Both the position numbers and the translations under genes were made by a program. DNA of 35,336 nucleotides, from the NCBI GenBank assembly GCA_018241335.1, contig JAFEEA010000018.1, forward strand, positions 1 to 35,336, read 5' to 3'. Under the pieces are notes generated by a model, which saw nothing but the letters and a program-made list of their open reading frames with translations, was not told the DNA's origin and made no database searches. Source of the DNA: Pseudomonadota bacterium (lineage in GTDB: Bacteria > Pseudomonadota > Alphaproteobacteria > Caulobacterales > Caulobacteraceae). This document shows positions 20,823-28,543 of the stretch, piece by piece (within the stretch, counting starts at the first letter, position 1; each line of letters begins with the position of its first letter).

Positions 20823-22370
20823 ATGACCGCCCAAGCCATCCCCATGCCCAAGGCCGCCGCGCCCCTGACCGGCGGCGCCCTGTGGTTCGCCGGCTTCCTG
20901 CTGGCCATCGGCAACTTCATGGTCGTGCTGGACATGACCATCGCCAACGTCTCGGTCACCAGCATCGCCGGGGGCCTGGCCGTGTCGCCCAGCCAGGGGA
21001 CGTGGGTGATCACCTCCTATTCGGTGGCCGAGGCCATCGTGGTGCCCCTGACCGGCTGGCTGTCGGCGCGGTTCGGCACGGTGAAGGTGTTCCTGTTCGG
21101 CATCATCGGCTTCGGCCTCTGTTCGGCCCTCTGCGGCCTGGCCACCAGCCTGCCGGCCCTGGTCGTGTTCCGGGTGATGCAGGGAATCTGCGGCGGGCCG
21201 ATCATGCCCATGTCCCAGACCCTTATGATGACCATCTTCCCGCCCCAGCAGCGGGGCCAGGCCATGGGCCTGTGGTCGATGACCACCGTCGTCGCGCCCA
21301 TCGCCGGCCCGATCCTGGGCGGGGTGCTGTGCGACACGGCCGGCTGGCAATGGATCTTCTTCATCAACGTGCCGGTGGTGGCCGCCTGCGCCTTCTTCGC
21401 CTGGCGGGTGCTGACGCCGCATGAGACCCCGACCGAGCGCAAGCGGGTGGACCTGGTGGGCTTGGCGCTGCTGGTCACCTTCGTCGGCTCGCTGCAGATC
21501 ATGTTCGACAAGGGCAAGGAGCTGGACTGGTTCGAGAGCCCGTTCATCGTCGGCCTGGCGATCACCGCGGCCATCGGCTTCCTGGCGTTCCTGATCTGGG
21601 AGCTGACCGACGACAATCCGATCGTGAACCTGCGCATCTTCCGCCACCGGGGCTTCACCTCGTCGGTGATCACCGCCAGCCTGACCTTCGGCTCGTTCTT
21701 CTCCAGCATCGTGCTGGTGCCCCTGTGGCTGCAGACCAACATGGGCTACACGGCCACCTGGACCGGTTACGCCACCGCCTGGGGCGGGGTGCTGGCGGTG
21801 GTGATGTCGCCGATCGTGGCCCAGATGATGGGCAAGATCGACGCCCGCGCCCTGGTCACCTTCGGGGTGCTGTGGCTGGCGGGGATCGCGGTGATCCGCT
21901 CGGGCCTGGCCAGCAACGCCACCTACTGGACCGTCGCCCTGCCGTTCCTGGCCCAGGGACTGGCCATGCCGTTCTTCTTCATCCCCACCAGCCAGCTGTC
22001 CCTGTCCTCGGTAGAACCGGCTGAGACGGCGTCGGCGGCTGGGCTGTCGAACTTCATGCGGACCATGTCGGCCGCCTTCGCCACCTCGATCATCACCACC
22101 ATGTGGGACAACGCCAGCGGCCGGAACCATGCGGAGATGGCCGGCACGCTGAACCAGCCGCAGGCGGCGGTCGACACCCTGACGGCGGGCGGCTTCTCCC
22201 GGGCCCAGGCCCTCGGCCAGCTCGACTTCATGACCCAGGGCCAGGCGGTGATGCGCGCCACGGACCAGATGTTCCTCATCACCGCGGTCGTCTTCGTGGT
22301 GGCGGCCGCCGTGGTGTGGCTGGCGCCCAAGCAGACCGGGCCGATGCAGATGGGCGGAGGCGGGCACTGA
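20823..22370 (+). CDS. EmrB-type DHA2 multidrug efflux transporter
   Basis: A 515-residue inner-membrane protein with about 14 hydrophobic helices, the size and layout of the DHA2 (EmrB/QacA) drug:H+ antiporters. The family motif VVLDMTIANVSVTSIAGGL occurs in helix 1, followed by GTWVITSYSVAEAIVVPLTGWL and the antiporter segment GPILGGVLCDTAGWQWIFFINVPV. It follows the EmrA-like gene by 23 bases. With the EmrA- and NodT-like proteins it forms a pump from cytoplasm to outside. Likely substrates are hydrophobic or uncoupler-like drugs, or plant phenolics; this follows from family knowledge only. Confidence 0.94.
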   Translation: MTAQAIPMPKAAAPLTGGALWFAGFLLAIGNFMVVLDMTIANVSVTSIAGGLAVSPSQGTWVITSYSVAEAIVVPLTGWLSARFGTVKVFLFGIIGFGLCSALCGLATSLPALVVFRVMQGICGGPIMPMSQTLMMTIFPPQQRGQAMGLWSMTTVVAPIAGPILGGVLCDTAGWQWIFFINVPVVAACAFFAWRVLTPHETPTERKRVDLVGLALLVTFVGSLQIMFDKGKELDWFESPFIVGLAITAAIGFLAFLIWELTDDNPIVNLRIFRHRGFTSSVITASLTFGSFFSSIVLVPLWLQTNMGYTATWTGYATAWGGVLAVVMSPIVAQMMGKIDARALVTFGVLWLAGIAVIRSGLASNATYWTVALPFLAQGLAMPFFFIPTSQLSLSSVEPAETASAAGLSNFMRTMSAAFATSIITTMWDNASGRNHAEMAGTLNQPQAAVDTLTAGGFSRAQALGQLDFMTQGQAVMRATDQMFLITAVVFVVAAAVVWLAPKQTGPMQMGGGGH

Positions 22371-22514
22371 TCGCCAAGCCCAGCGTTACCGGAACGACAC
22401 CGCCGCCGCCCAACCCGATCGCGGCGTCGCGAGCCGACCACAATCGCGAAATCGCCGGGCCATGTTCGGGCGCAAGGATGCCGGCGGGCGGGCGGCGAGA
22501 AGAAGGAACGGACC

Positions 22515-22700
22515 ATGGTGAACCTGGACCTCGGCTCCGCGCGGCGGGACACCGACGAGATCGCCACCTGGCGCGAGGGCCGCGAACGGGCGCGCGAGCC
22601 CGTCGCATCCACCCTGTTCACCGCCGGCAGCGCGGCGGCCTTCTTCATCCTGGCGGCCTGCGTGGTCAGCGCGGTCATCGCCTACTACCAGGGCCACTGA
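22515..22700 (+). CDS. Small single-pass membrane protein
   Basis: A 61-residue protein with a charged N-terminal half (about residues 1-31, rich in Arg, Glu and Asp) and one hydrophobic helix (about 34-56, LFTAGSAAAFFILAACVVSAVIAYY). A good ribosome site (AAGGAAC) precedes the ATG. I do not recognise the family. It follows the efflux operon by about 140 bases and precedes hsp20, with no clear functional link to either. The composition and Shine-Dalgarno support a real gene. The N-terminus is predicted to be cytoplasmic. Confidence 0.65.
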   Translation: MVNLDLGSARRDTDEIATWREGRERAREPVASTLFTAGSAAAFFILAACVVSAVIAYYQGH

Positions 22701-22711
22701 AGCGCCCGGAG

Positions 22712-22741
22712 CTTGCGAAGCGGGTTTCCAATCGCCACCTA
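22712..22741 (+). promoter_or_regulatory. Candidate heat-shock (RpoH) promoter of hsp20
   Basis: CTTGCG (22712-22717) and CGCCACCTA (22733-22741), 15 bases apart, resemble the RpoH consensus CTTGAA...CCCCATNTA (four of six and six of nine positions). The transcript would have a leader of about 60 bases with the inverted repeat GATCAG (22744-22749)/CTGATC (22764-22769). Confidence 0.35.
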
Positions 22742-22809
22742 GGGATCAGTCGCTTGGCGTCGCCTGATCGGGGCGCCGGGCGGCGGAGTCGCTTCGCCTG
22801 GGGCTCGAG

Positions 22810-23235
22810 ATGAACCGTACGCTGCTTTTCGACAGCCCCTTCCTGCTGGGCTTCGACCACACCCGCAACCTGATCGAGCGCGCCGCCAAGGCCGCCAACG
22901 AAGGTTACCCGCCCTACAATGTCGAGGACGCGGGCGATGGCCGGATCCGGATCACCCTGGCCGTGGCCGGCTTCACGCCGGACCAGCTGGCCGTGGCGAT
23001 CGAGGACAACCAGCTCACCGTCACCGGCAAGCGCGACGCCGATGGGCCGGGATCGCCTGAACGGGCCTTCCTGCACCGGGGCATCGCGGCGCGCGGGTTC
23101 GTCAGGACCTTCGTGCTCGCCGACGGCATGGAGGTGGAAGGCGCGCTTCTGGAGCACGGCCTCCTGCACATCGACGCGGTCCGGCCCGAGCCGGCCCACC
23201 GGGTGCGGCAGGTGCCGATCCGGACGGCCGGCTGA
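22810..23235 (+). CDS. Small heat-shock protein, Hsp20/IbpA family
   Basis: A 141-residue ATP-independent holdase chaperone. The N-terminal DSPFLLGFDHTRNLIERAAKAANEGYPPYNVE leads into an alpha-crystallin domain (about residues 38-128: IRITLAVAGFTPDQLAVAIEDNQLTVTGKR, FLHRGIAARGFVRTFVLADGMEVEGALLEHGLLHIDA). This matches the class A IbpA-like proteins of alphaproteobacteria. It coats unfolding proteins in the cytosol until DnaK/ClpB can rescue them. The DUF1150 gene follows 46 bases later, a usual pair in this class. Regulation by heat is likely, and a weak RpoH-like promoter and a structured leader are visible. The ribosome site is poor (GGGGCTCGAG), which would fit thermal control of translation. 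Confidence 0.95.
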   Translation: MNRTLLFDSPFLLGFDHTRNLIERAAKAANEGYPPYNVEDAGDGRIRITLAVAGFTPDQLAVAIEDNQLTVTGKRDADGPGSPERAFLHRGIAARGFVRTFVLADGMEVEGALLEHGLLHIDAVRPEPAHRVRQVPIRTAG

Positions 23236-23281
23236 ACCGGCGGCGACAGTGTGCGTTGGGTTTTGTAAGGAGGTGGTCGCA

Positions 23282-23536
23282 ATGACACCCGTTCTGTCTA
23301 CTGAAGCTTTCGCCAATCTGGGCGCGCCTGATCTTGTCTATGTTCGCCCGATCCGGGCGTCCGAAATCCTGGCCGACACCCCGGTTGAACAGATCAAGGG
23401 CTTTTCTCTCGATCCCGAGCAGGTGCTCTACGCCGTGCACCGCGCCGACGGCGAGCGCCTTGCCGTGATGACGGACAAGGACTCCGCCGTGGCCGCCGCC
23501 CTCGCCCACGAACTGGCCCCTGTCTCGGTCCACTGA
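23282..23536 (+). CDS. DUF1150 family small protein
   Basis: An 84-residue protein of the alphaproteobacterial DUF1150 type, recognised by LVYVRPIRASEI and VLYAVHRADGERLAVMTDKDSAVAAA. The function is unknown. Its usual position beside hsp20, seen here too, suggests a role in protein quality control or heat response. The ribosome site is a full AAGGAGGT seven bases before the ATG, far stronger than that of hsp20, so the small protein may be made in larger amounts from the same message. The ATG at 23282 is the start fixed by this site. Confidence 0.88.
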   Translation: MTPVLSTEAFANLGAPDLVYVRPIRASEILADTPVEQIKGFSLDPEQVLYAVHRADGERLAVMTDKDSAVAAALAHELAPVSVH

Positions 23537-23557
23537 CACTGATCTCCTGAACCTTGA

Positions 23558-23582
23558 GGTCCCTCCCCGGCGAGGAGGGACC
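23558..23582 (+). terminator. Hairpin after the hsp20-DUF1150 pair
   Basis: A perfect 9-bp stem (GGTCCCTCC, 23558-23566, with GGAGGGACC, 23574-23582) and a 7-base loop lie 21 bases after the DUF1150 stop. No T run follows, so it is either a weak or Rho-assisted terminator, an mRNA-stabilising hairpin, or another palindromic repeat. Confidence 0.5.
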
Positions 23583-23681
23583 GCCCGTCGGCGGCCGCGG
23601 CGCGCTCCATGACAAGACGGTAAGCTTTCGCCCGCTCTTCAGGGTGGTATGGCGTTGGGCCTTACAGTCCGGAGCCTGCCG

Positions 23682-26555
23682 ATGAACCCCGTCTCCCGCC
23701 GCGCCCCCTGGATCGCCGGCGTCGCCCTTGCCGCCATCTTCGCCGCTGCGGCCGGCGGCGTCTCGGCTGCCCCCAACACGGCGCCCGCCGCGGCGGTGAA
23801 GGTTCCGCCCATCGCCTTCAAGCAGCGCACCCTGCCCAACGGGCTGCAGCTCTACACCTCGGTCGACCGCACGACTCCCAACGTCACGGTGCAGGTCTGG
23901 TACGGGGTCGGGTCCAAGGACGATCCGGCCGGGCGCAGCGGTTTCGCGCACCTGTTCGAGCACATGATGTTCAAGGCCACGCGCGACCTGCCGGCCGAGA
24001 GCTTCGACCGCCTGACCGAGGACGTGGGCGGCACCAACAACGCCTTCACCGCCGACGACACCACCGCCTACCACGAGGTGATCCCGGCCAATCACCTGCA
24101 GCGCCTGATCTGGGCCGAGGCAGAGCGCATGGGTTCGCTGGTGGTCGACGAGGCCAACTTCAAGTCCGAGCGCAGCGTCGTGGAGGAGGAACTGCGCCAG
24201 CGGGTCCTGGCCGACCCCTACGGCCGCTTCTTCCGGCTTTCGATCCCGCAGCACTCGTTCACCGTCCACCCCTACAAGCGCCCCGGCATCGGCTCGATCG
24301 AGGACCTGGAGGCCTCGACCCTCGACGACGTGCGCGCCTTCCACGCCACCTACTACCGGCCCGACGACGCAGCCCTGATCGTGGTCGGCAACTTCGATCC
24401 GGCCCAGCTGGACGCCTGGGTCGACCAGTATTTCGGGGCCATCAAGACCCCGGCCACGCCCGTGCCCAAGGTCACCGCCGTGGAGCCGCCGCGCACCGGC
24501 GGGCCCAAGACCTTCACCGACTACGGCCCCAACGTGCCGCTGCCGGCCCTGGCCATCACATGGCTGGCCCCGGCCGCCCGGGACCGGGACGCCGCGGCCC
24601 TGAACGTGCTGGACGCCATCCTGACCGGGGGCAAGTCCTCGCGGCTCTACAACGCCCTGGTCTACAAGCAGCAGCTGGCGGCAGAGGTGTTCTCCAACGC
24701 CGACCTGCGCGCCCAGCCGGGCCTTTTCGAGGTCGGCATGGTGATGGCCGGCGGCAAGTCGCTGGAGGCCGGCGAGGCCGCCCTGCGCGCCCAGGTCGCC
24801 GCCGTGCGCGACAAGCCCGTCACGGCCGAGGAGCTGGCCACCGCCAAGACCCAGCTCACCGCCGCCGCCGTGCGCCGCCGCGAGACGGTGGAAGGCCGCG
24901 CTTTCGAGCTGGGCAACGCCCTGCGCGAGGAGGGCGACGCCGCGCGCGCCAATACCGACATCGCCGACCTCAACGCGGTCACCGCCGCCGACGTGCAGCG
25001 GGTGGCGGCGAAATACCTGGCCGACGACACCCGGGTGGTGATCCGCTACCTGCCGGAATCGGCCAGGCCCGCCGGCTCGGCGGCCACCGCCGAAGCGGCC
25101 GCCCCGCCCGCAGCCAAGCCCGTCGAGAGCAAGCCCTATACGGGCGAGGTCGCCACTCTGGCGCCCGAGGGCCAGCGCCAGGCCCCGCCGCCGATCGGCG
25201 CGCCCATCGCCGCCACCCTGCCCTCGCCGGCCGAGAAGACCCTGCCCAACGGGCTTCGGGTGATCGTCGCCCATAGCAGCGACCTGCCGCTGATCACCGC
25301 CAACCTGATCGTCAAGTCCGGCGGCAACGTCGATCCGCCCGGCCTGGCGGGGGCGGCGGACGTCACCGCCTCCCTGGTCACGGAGGGCACGGCGACCCGC
25401 ACGGCCCCCCAGATCGCCCAGCAGGTCGAGGCCCTGGGCGCGGCGCTGAACGCCGGCTCGGGCTGGGAATCCTCGTCGGTGACGTTGAGTAGCCTGTCGG
25501 ACAAGATCGCCCCGGCCATGGCGATCATGGCCGACGTGGCCGAACACCCCGCCTTCGCTCCCGACGAGCTGGAGCGCGTGCGCAAGCAGGACCTGGACGG
25601 CCTGGCGGTGACCTACCACCAGCCCGGGGGCCTGGCCGGCGCCATGACCGCCCCGGTGGTCTTCGCCGGCACCGCCTTCGGCCACGCCGCCGACGGCACT
25701 CCCGGCTCCCTCGCCAAGCTGAGCCGCGACGACGTGGTCGCCCTGCACCGGACCTACTGGCGGCCGGACAACGCCATCCTGGTGCTGACCGGAGACCTGA
25801 CCCCCGACCAGGGCTTCACCTTGGCGCAGCAGGCGTTCGGCGATTGGGCGCGGCCGGCTTCCGCCGCGCCCGCCCCGGTGATCGCCCATCCGGCCGCCCC
25901 GCCCCGGGCGGTGGCCGTGGATGTGTCCGGCGCCGGCCAGGCGGCGGTGGTGATGGTCAAGACCGCGATCACCCGCGCCGACCCGCTCTACTACCAGGGC
26001 CTGGTCGCCAACGCCGTCCTGGGCGGCGGCTATTCCGCCCGGCTGAACGAGGAGATCCGAATCAAGCGCGGGCTCAGCTATGGCGCCGGTTCGCGCCTGT
26101 CGGCCCGCGCGACCCTGGGGTCGTTCAGCGCCCAGGCCCAGACCAAGAACCAGTCGGCCGGCGAGGTGGTGAACCTGCTGCGCTCCACCACGGCGGGCCT
26201 GGCGACCAACGCCCCCGCCGCTGACGAGCTGGCCGCGCGCCAGTCGTCCCTGGTCGGCGAGTACGGCCGCGAACTGGCCACCAGCGGGGGCCTGGCGGGC
26301 ATCCTGGGCAACCTGGCCGTCTACGGGATCGATCTGAACGAGATCAAGGCCTACACCGACCGCGTCAACGCCGTCACGGCGGCCCAGGTTTCCGCCTTCG
26401 CCCGCGATCAGTTCGACCCGGCCAAGGCCAGCTTCATCGTGGTCGGCGACGCCAAGGTGTTCCTGGACCCCCTGAAGGCCGCCCTGCCCTCGGTGGAGGT
26501 CATCCCGGTGGACAACCTCGACCTCGACAGCCCGACCCTGAAGAAGGCGCCGTGA
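23682..26555 (+). CDS. M16 family zinc metallopeptidase (two-domain, periplasmic)
   Basis: A 957-residue pitrilysin/insulinase-type protease with a signal peptide (MNPVSRRAPWIAGVALAAIFAAAAGGVSA). The N-terminal unit has the inverted zinc motif H90-LF-E93-H94 and a downstream acidic cluster (SERSVVEEELRQ, E163-E170) for the third ligand. The second M16 unit (about residues 510-950) lacks HxxEH and is the non-catalytic half that closes the chamber. It retains the R/Y-containing stretch GGGYSARLNEEIRIKRGLSYGAGS typical of the C-terminal unit. It probably degrades peptides in the periplasm. I chose the ATG at 23682 with GGAG upstream, because it places Met directly before the signal peptide; a longer frame from 23649 adds 11 unlikely residues. 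Confidence 0.92.
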   Translation: MNPVSRRAPWIAGVALAAIFAAAAGGVSAAPNTAPAAAVKVPPIAFKQRTLPNGLQLYTSVDRTTPNVTVQVWYGVGSKDDPAGRSGFAHLFEHMMFKATRDLPAESFDRLTEDVGGTNNAFTADDTTAYHEVIPANHLQRLIWAEAERMGSLVVDEANFKSERSVVEEELRQRVLADPYGRFFRLSIPQHSFTVHPYKRPGIGSIEDLEASTLDDVRAFHATYYRPDDAALIVVGNFDPAQLDAWVDQYFGAIKTPATPVPKVTAVEPPRTGGPKTFTDYGPNVPLPALAITWLAPAARDRDAAALNVLDAILTGGKSSRLYNALVYKQQLAAEVFSNADLRAQPGLFEVGMVMAGGKSLEAGEAALRAQVAAVRDKPVTAEELATAKTQLTAAAVRRRETVEGRAFELGNALREEGDAARANTDIADLNAVTAADVQRVAAKYLADDTRVVIRYLPESARPAGSAATAEAAAPPAAKPVESKPYTGEVATLAPEGQRQAPPPIGAPIAATLPSPAEKTLPNGLRVIVAHSSDLPLITANLIVKSGGNVDPPGLAGAADVTASLVTEGTATRTAPQIAQQVEALGAALNAGSGWESSSVTLSSLSDKIAPAMAIMADVAEHPAFAPDELERVRKQDLDGLAVTYHQPGGLAGAMTAPVVFAGTAFGHAADGTPGSLAKLSRDDVVALHRTYWRPDNAILVLTGDLTPDQGFTLAQQAFGDWARPASAAPAPVIAHPAAPPRAVAVDVSGAGQAAVVMVKTAITRADPLYYQGLVANAVLGGGYSARLNEEIRIKRGLSYGAGSRLSARATLGSFSAQAQTKNQSAGEVVNLLRSTTAGLATNAPAADELAARQSSLVGEYGRELATSGGLAGILGNLAVYGIDLNEIKAYTDRVNAVTAAQVSAFARDQFDPAKASFIVVGDAKVFLDPLKAALPSVEVIPVDNLDLDSPTLKKAP

Positions 26556-26625
26556 CATTTCGGTCCGTGCCGGCAAACGAGGCTGCGGACCTGACGGCCA
26601 GTTCGAACTATGCTCGTTACTCCCG

Positions 26626-26655
26626 CCCCGGCGCCCGGTTTCGCCGGAGCCGGGG
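26626..26655 (+). terminator. GC-rich hairpin after the M16 gene
   Basis: A stem CCCCGGC (26626-26632) with GCCGGGG (26649-26655) encloses a second small stem CCGG/CCGG. It lies 70 bases after the protease stop and before the receiver gene. No T tract follows, so a terminator function is tentative. Confidence 0.4.
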
Positions 26656-26686
26656 TTCCGGCCCAACCGCGCTTCGGAAGTGATGC

Positions 26687-27082
26687 ATGAAGGCGCCCGT
26701 CGAGATCCTGGTCGTGGATGACGATCCCATCGCGCGCGAGATCGCGGGCGAGGCGCTGGGTTCGGCCGGGTATCCCTACCGATGCGCCGAGGACGGGGTG
26801 TTGGGGATCGCCGCCATGGAGGCGCGGCCGGCGCAGCTTGTGCTGCTGGACGTGGTGATGCCGAACAAGGAGGGCATCGAGACCCTGCGCGAGATCAAGC
26901 AGCGCTGGCCCACCACGCGGGTCATCATGATGTCCGCAGGCACCCGCGTCATGCAGATCAAAGACCTGCTCAACCTGGCCGCGTCGCTGGGCGCCGACGC
27001 GACCATGGCCAAGCCGGTACGGGCCGAGCCGTTGCTGGCCCTGGTCGAGACCGTCCTGAACGGCGGCCAAGCGCCAGGATAA
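26687..27082 (+). CDS. CheY-like single-domain response regulator
   Basis: A 131-residue stand-alone receiver domain. The acidic pocket is D11-D12, the phosphoacceptor D55 (LVLLDVVMP), the switch Ser83 (MMSAG) and Lys109 (MAKPVRA). It has no output domain, so it works by binding a partner protein. No histidine kinase gene is in the window, so its partner is unknown. The ATG at 26687 has GGAAG about 8 bases upstream. The inserted stretch MQIKDLLNLAASLGAD after the switch Ser is typical of a subgroup of alphaproteobacterial receivers. It is a single gene, with no obvious link to neighbours. Confidence 0.92.
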   Translation: MKAPVEILVVDDDPIAREIAGEALGSAGYPYRCAEDGVLGIAAMEARPAQLVLLDVVMPNKEGIETLREIKQRWPTTRVIMMSAGTRVMQIKDLLNLAASLGADATMAKPVRAEPLLALVETVLNGGQAPG

Positions 27083-27252
27083 GGCCACAACGCGGGTCGC
27101 GCGTCCTTCGCGCCGCCTGGCGGCCGCCTGCTCCACCGTGCCGTCAGCGAACCACGCGCGAAGGTCAGCGTCAAACCAACTTAGATTGAGACGCGTGGGC
27201 GGTGACGGCGAGCTAATGAGAGGGTTCAGAGGCAGGACGACGGGGAGCTGGG

Positions 27253-27687
27253 ATGAGCAGATGGCGGGTTCGGCTGGACGCCGGGGCGTTGTGCGCGGTG
27301 CTGGGTGAAGGCTTTCCGAGGCCCGGCGGCTGGTCCGACGTCATCCGCGAGGTGTCGCCCGGGCGGGTGCGGCTGGCCCTGGGCTTCGCGCCCACCATGC
27401 TGCGGCCGGGGGGCACGATCGCCGGCCCGGTGTGGATGAGCCTGGCCGATACCGCCGGCTACATCATCGTCATGGCCCACGCCGGGCCCGAGACGATGGC
27501 CCTGACCAGCACCCTGACCATCAACTTCCTGCGGGCCGCCCAGCCGGGCGAGCTGCACGCCGACGCCGAGCTGCTGTCCTTCGGCCGGCGCAACGCGGTC
27601 TGCGACGTGCGCCTTTGGACCGAGACGCCCGACCGACCGGCGGCGCAGGCGACGGTGACCTACGTCCGGCCGATGGCGGCGGCGTAG
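27253..27687 (+). CDS. PaaI-type hotdog thioesterase
   Basis: A 144-residue hotdog-fold protein of the PaaI/YdiI group. The central helix region GGTIAGPVWMSLADTAGYIIV corresponds to the family's G-x-x-HGG...aDtAg segment, with the usual His replaced, and the strand STLTINFLRAAQPGELHADAELL is typical of acyl-CoA thioesterases. It probably hydrolyses a CoA thioester in the cytosol. GGGGAG precedes the ATG. It is read in the same direction as the PhyH-like gene 67 bases downstream. A CoA-linked role for both is possible but not shown. Confidence 0.85.
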   Translation: MSRWRVRLDAGALCAVLGEGFPRPGGWSDVIREVSPGRVRLALGFAPTMLRPGGTIAGPVWMSLADTAGYIIVMAHAGPETMALTSTLTINFLRAAQPGELHADAELLSFGRRNAVCDVRLWTETPDRPAAQATVTYVRPMAAA

Positions 27688-27754
27688 GGGCGGGGGATGG
27701 TGGGCTCTTGACCCCGCGCCCGCATTCCGACCGACTGGAACCGGCGAGGACGGC

Positions 27755-28543
27755 ATGCGGCGGCACGAGCTCAACACCCATTTCGACTGGAAGCCCACGC
27801 GGGGTCCGTACCGGATCCTGAGCGAGGCCCAGGCGCGGCAATACGACGAGCAGGGCTACTTCCTGCTGGAAGGCGCGTTCACGGCGCAGGAGCTGGCGGA
27901 CGTGCGGGCGGCCATCGACCCCCTGGAGGAGGCCTACGAGGCCCTGCTGCGCGAGAAGCACGGCGGGCGGCAGTTCATCAACAAGGCCGACGCCATCACC
28001 TTCACGGTCCACCTGGTGGCGCGCTCGGCGGCGCTGAAGGCGTTCAGCCGCCACCGGGTGTTCAGCGACCTCTGCCACGACATCATGGGCCCCGGCGCGC
28101 GCCTCTACTGGGACCAGGCGGTCTACAAGAAGCCGGGCAATCCCGAGGAATTCCCCTGGCACCAGGACAACGGCTACACCTTCATGGACCCGCAGCAGTA
28201 CCTGACCTGCTGGGTTCCGCTGACCGACGCCACCCTCGACAATGGCTGCCCGTGGGTGGCGCCCGGCCTGCACCTGGGCGGCACCCTGGCGCATGAGCCG
28301 ACGAAGCTGGGCCTCCAGTGCGTCGACGATCCGCCGGAAACGGTCGCCGTCCCGGCGAGGGCCGGGGATGTGGTGGTCTTCTCGTCCCTGACCCCGCACC
28401 GCACGGGCCCCAACCTGACTGCCGAGACCCGCCGGTCCTACATCCTGCAGTACGCCCCCGACGGCGTGGTGGCGCACGACCCGTTCAGCGGCGAGACGCG
28501 CCCGGCGAACGATCCCGAGCGGCAGTACTTCGTCGACGCCTAG
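27755..28543 (+). CDS. Phytanoyl-CoA dioxygenase (PhyH) family protein
   Basis: A 262-residue Fe(II)/2-oxoglutarate oxygenase. The iron ligands are H136-Q-D138 (PWHQDNGYTFMDP) and H215 (LTPHRTGPN), and the Arg residues of ETRRSYILQY serve the 2-oxoglutarate carboxylate. The segment CWVPLTDATLDNGCPWVAPGLH is a hallmark of the family. The substrate class ranges from acyl-CoA to amino acids and secondary metabolites and is not readable here. It is the third Fe(II)/2-oxoglutarate oxygenase in the window, alongside the TauD-type enzymes at 1063 and 2221. Its TAG stop overlaps the stop of the convergent Hsp70-like gene by two bases. Confidence 0.9.
   Translation: MRRHELNTHFDWKPTRGPYRILSEAQARQYDEQGYFLLEGAFTAQELADVRAAIDPLEEAYEALLREKHGGRQFINKADAITFTVHLVARSAALKAFSRHRVFSDLCHDIMGPGARLYWDQAVYKKPGNPEEFPWHQDNGYTFMDPQQYLTCWVPLTDATLDNGCPWVAPGLHLGGTLAHEPTKLGLQCVDDPPETVAVPARAGDVVVFSSLTPHRTGPNLTAETRRSYILQYAPDGVVAHDPFSGETRPANDPERQYFVDA

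Noticed and set aside
23394..26666. A 1090-codon open frame antisense to the M16 protease gene
   Set aside because: Its protein is Gly/Arg/His/Val-rich with no domain or motif, the usual antisense shadow of a high-GC gene. The plus-strand protease has clear family motifs and a signal peptide.
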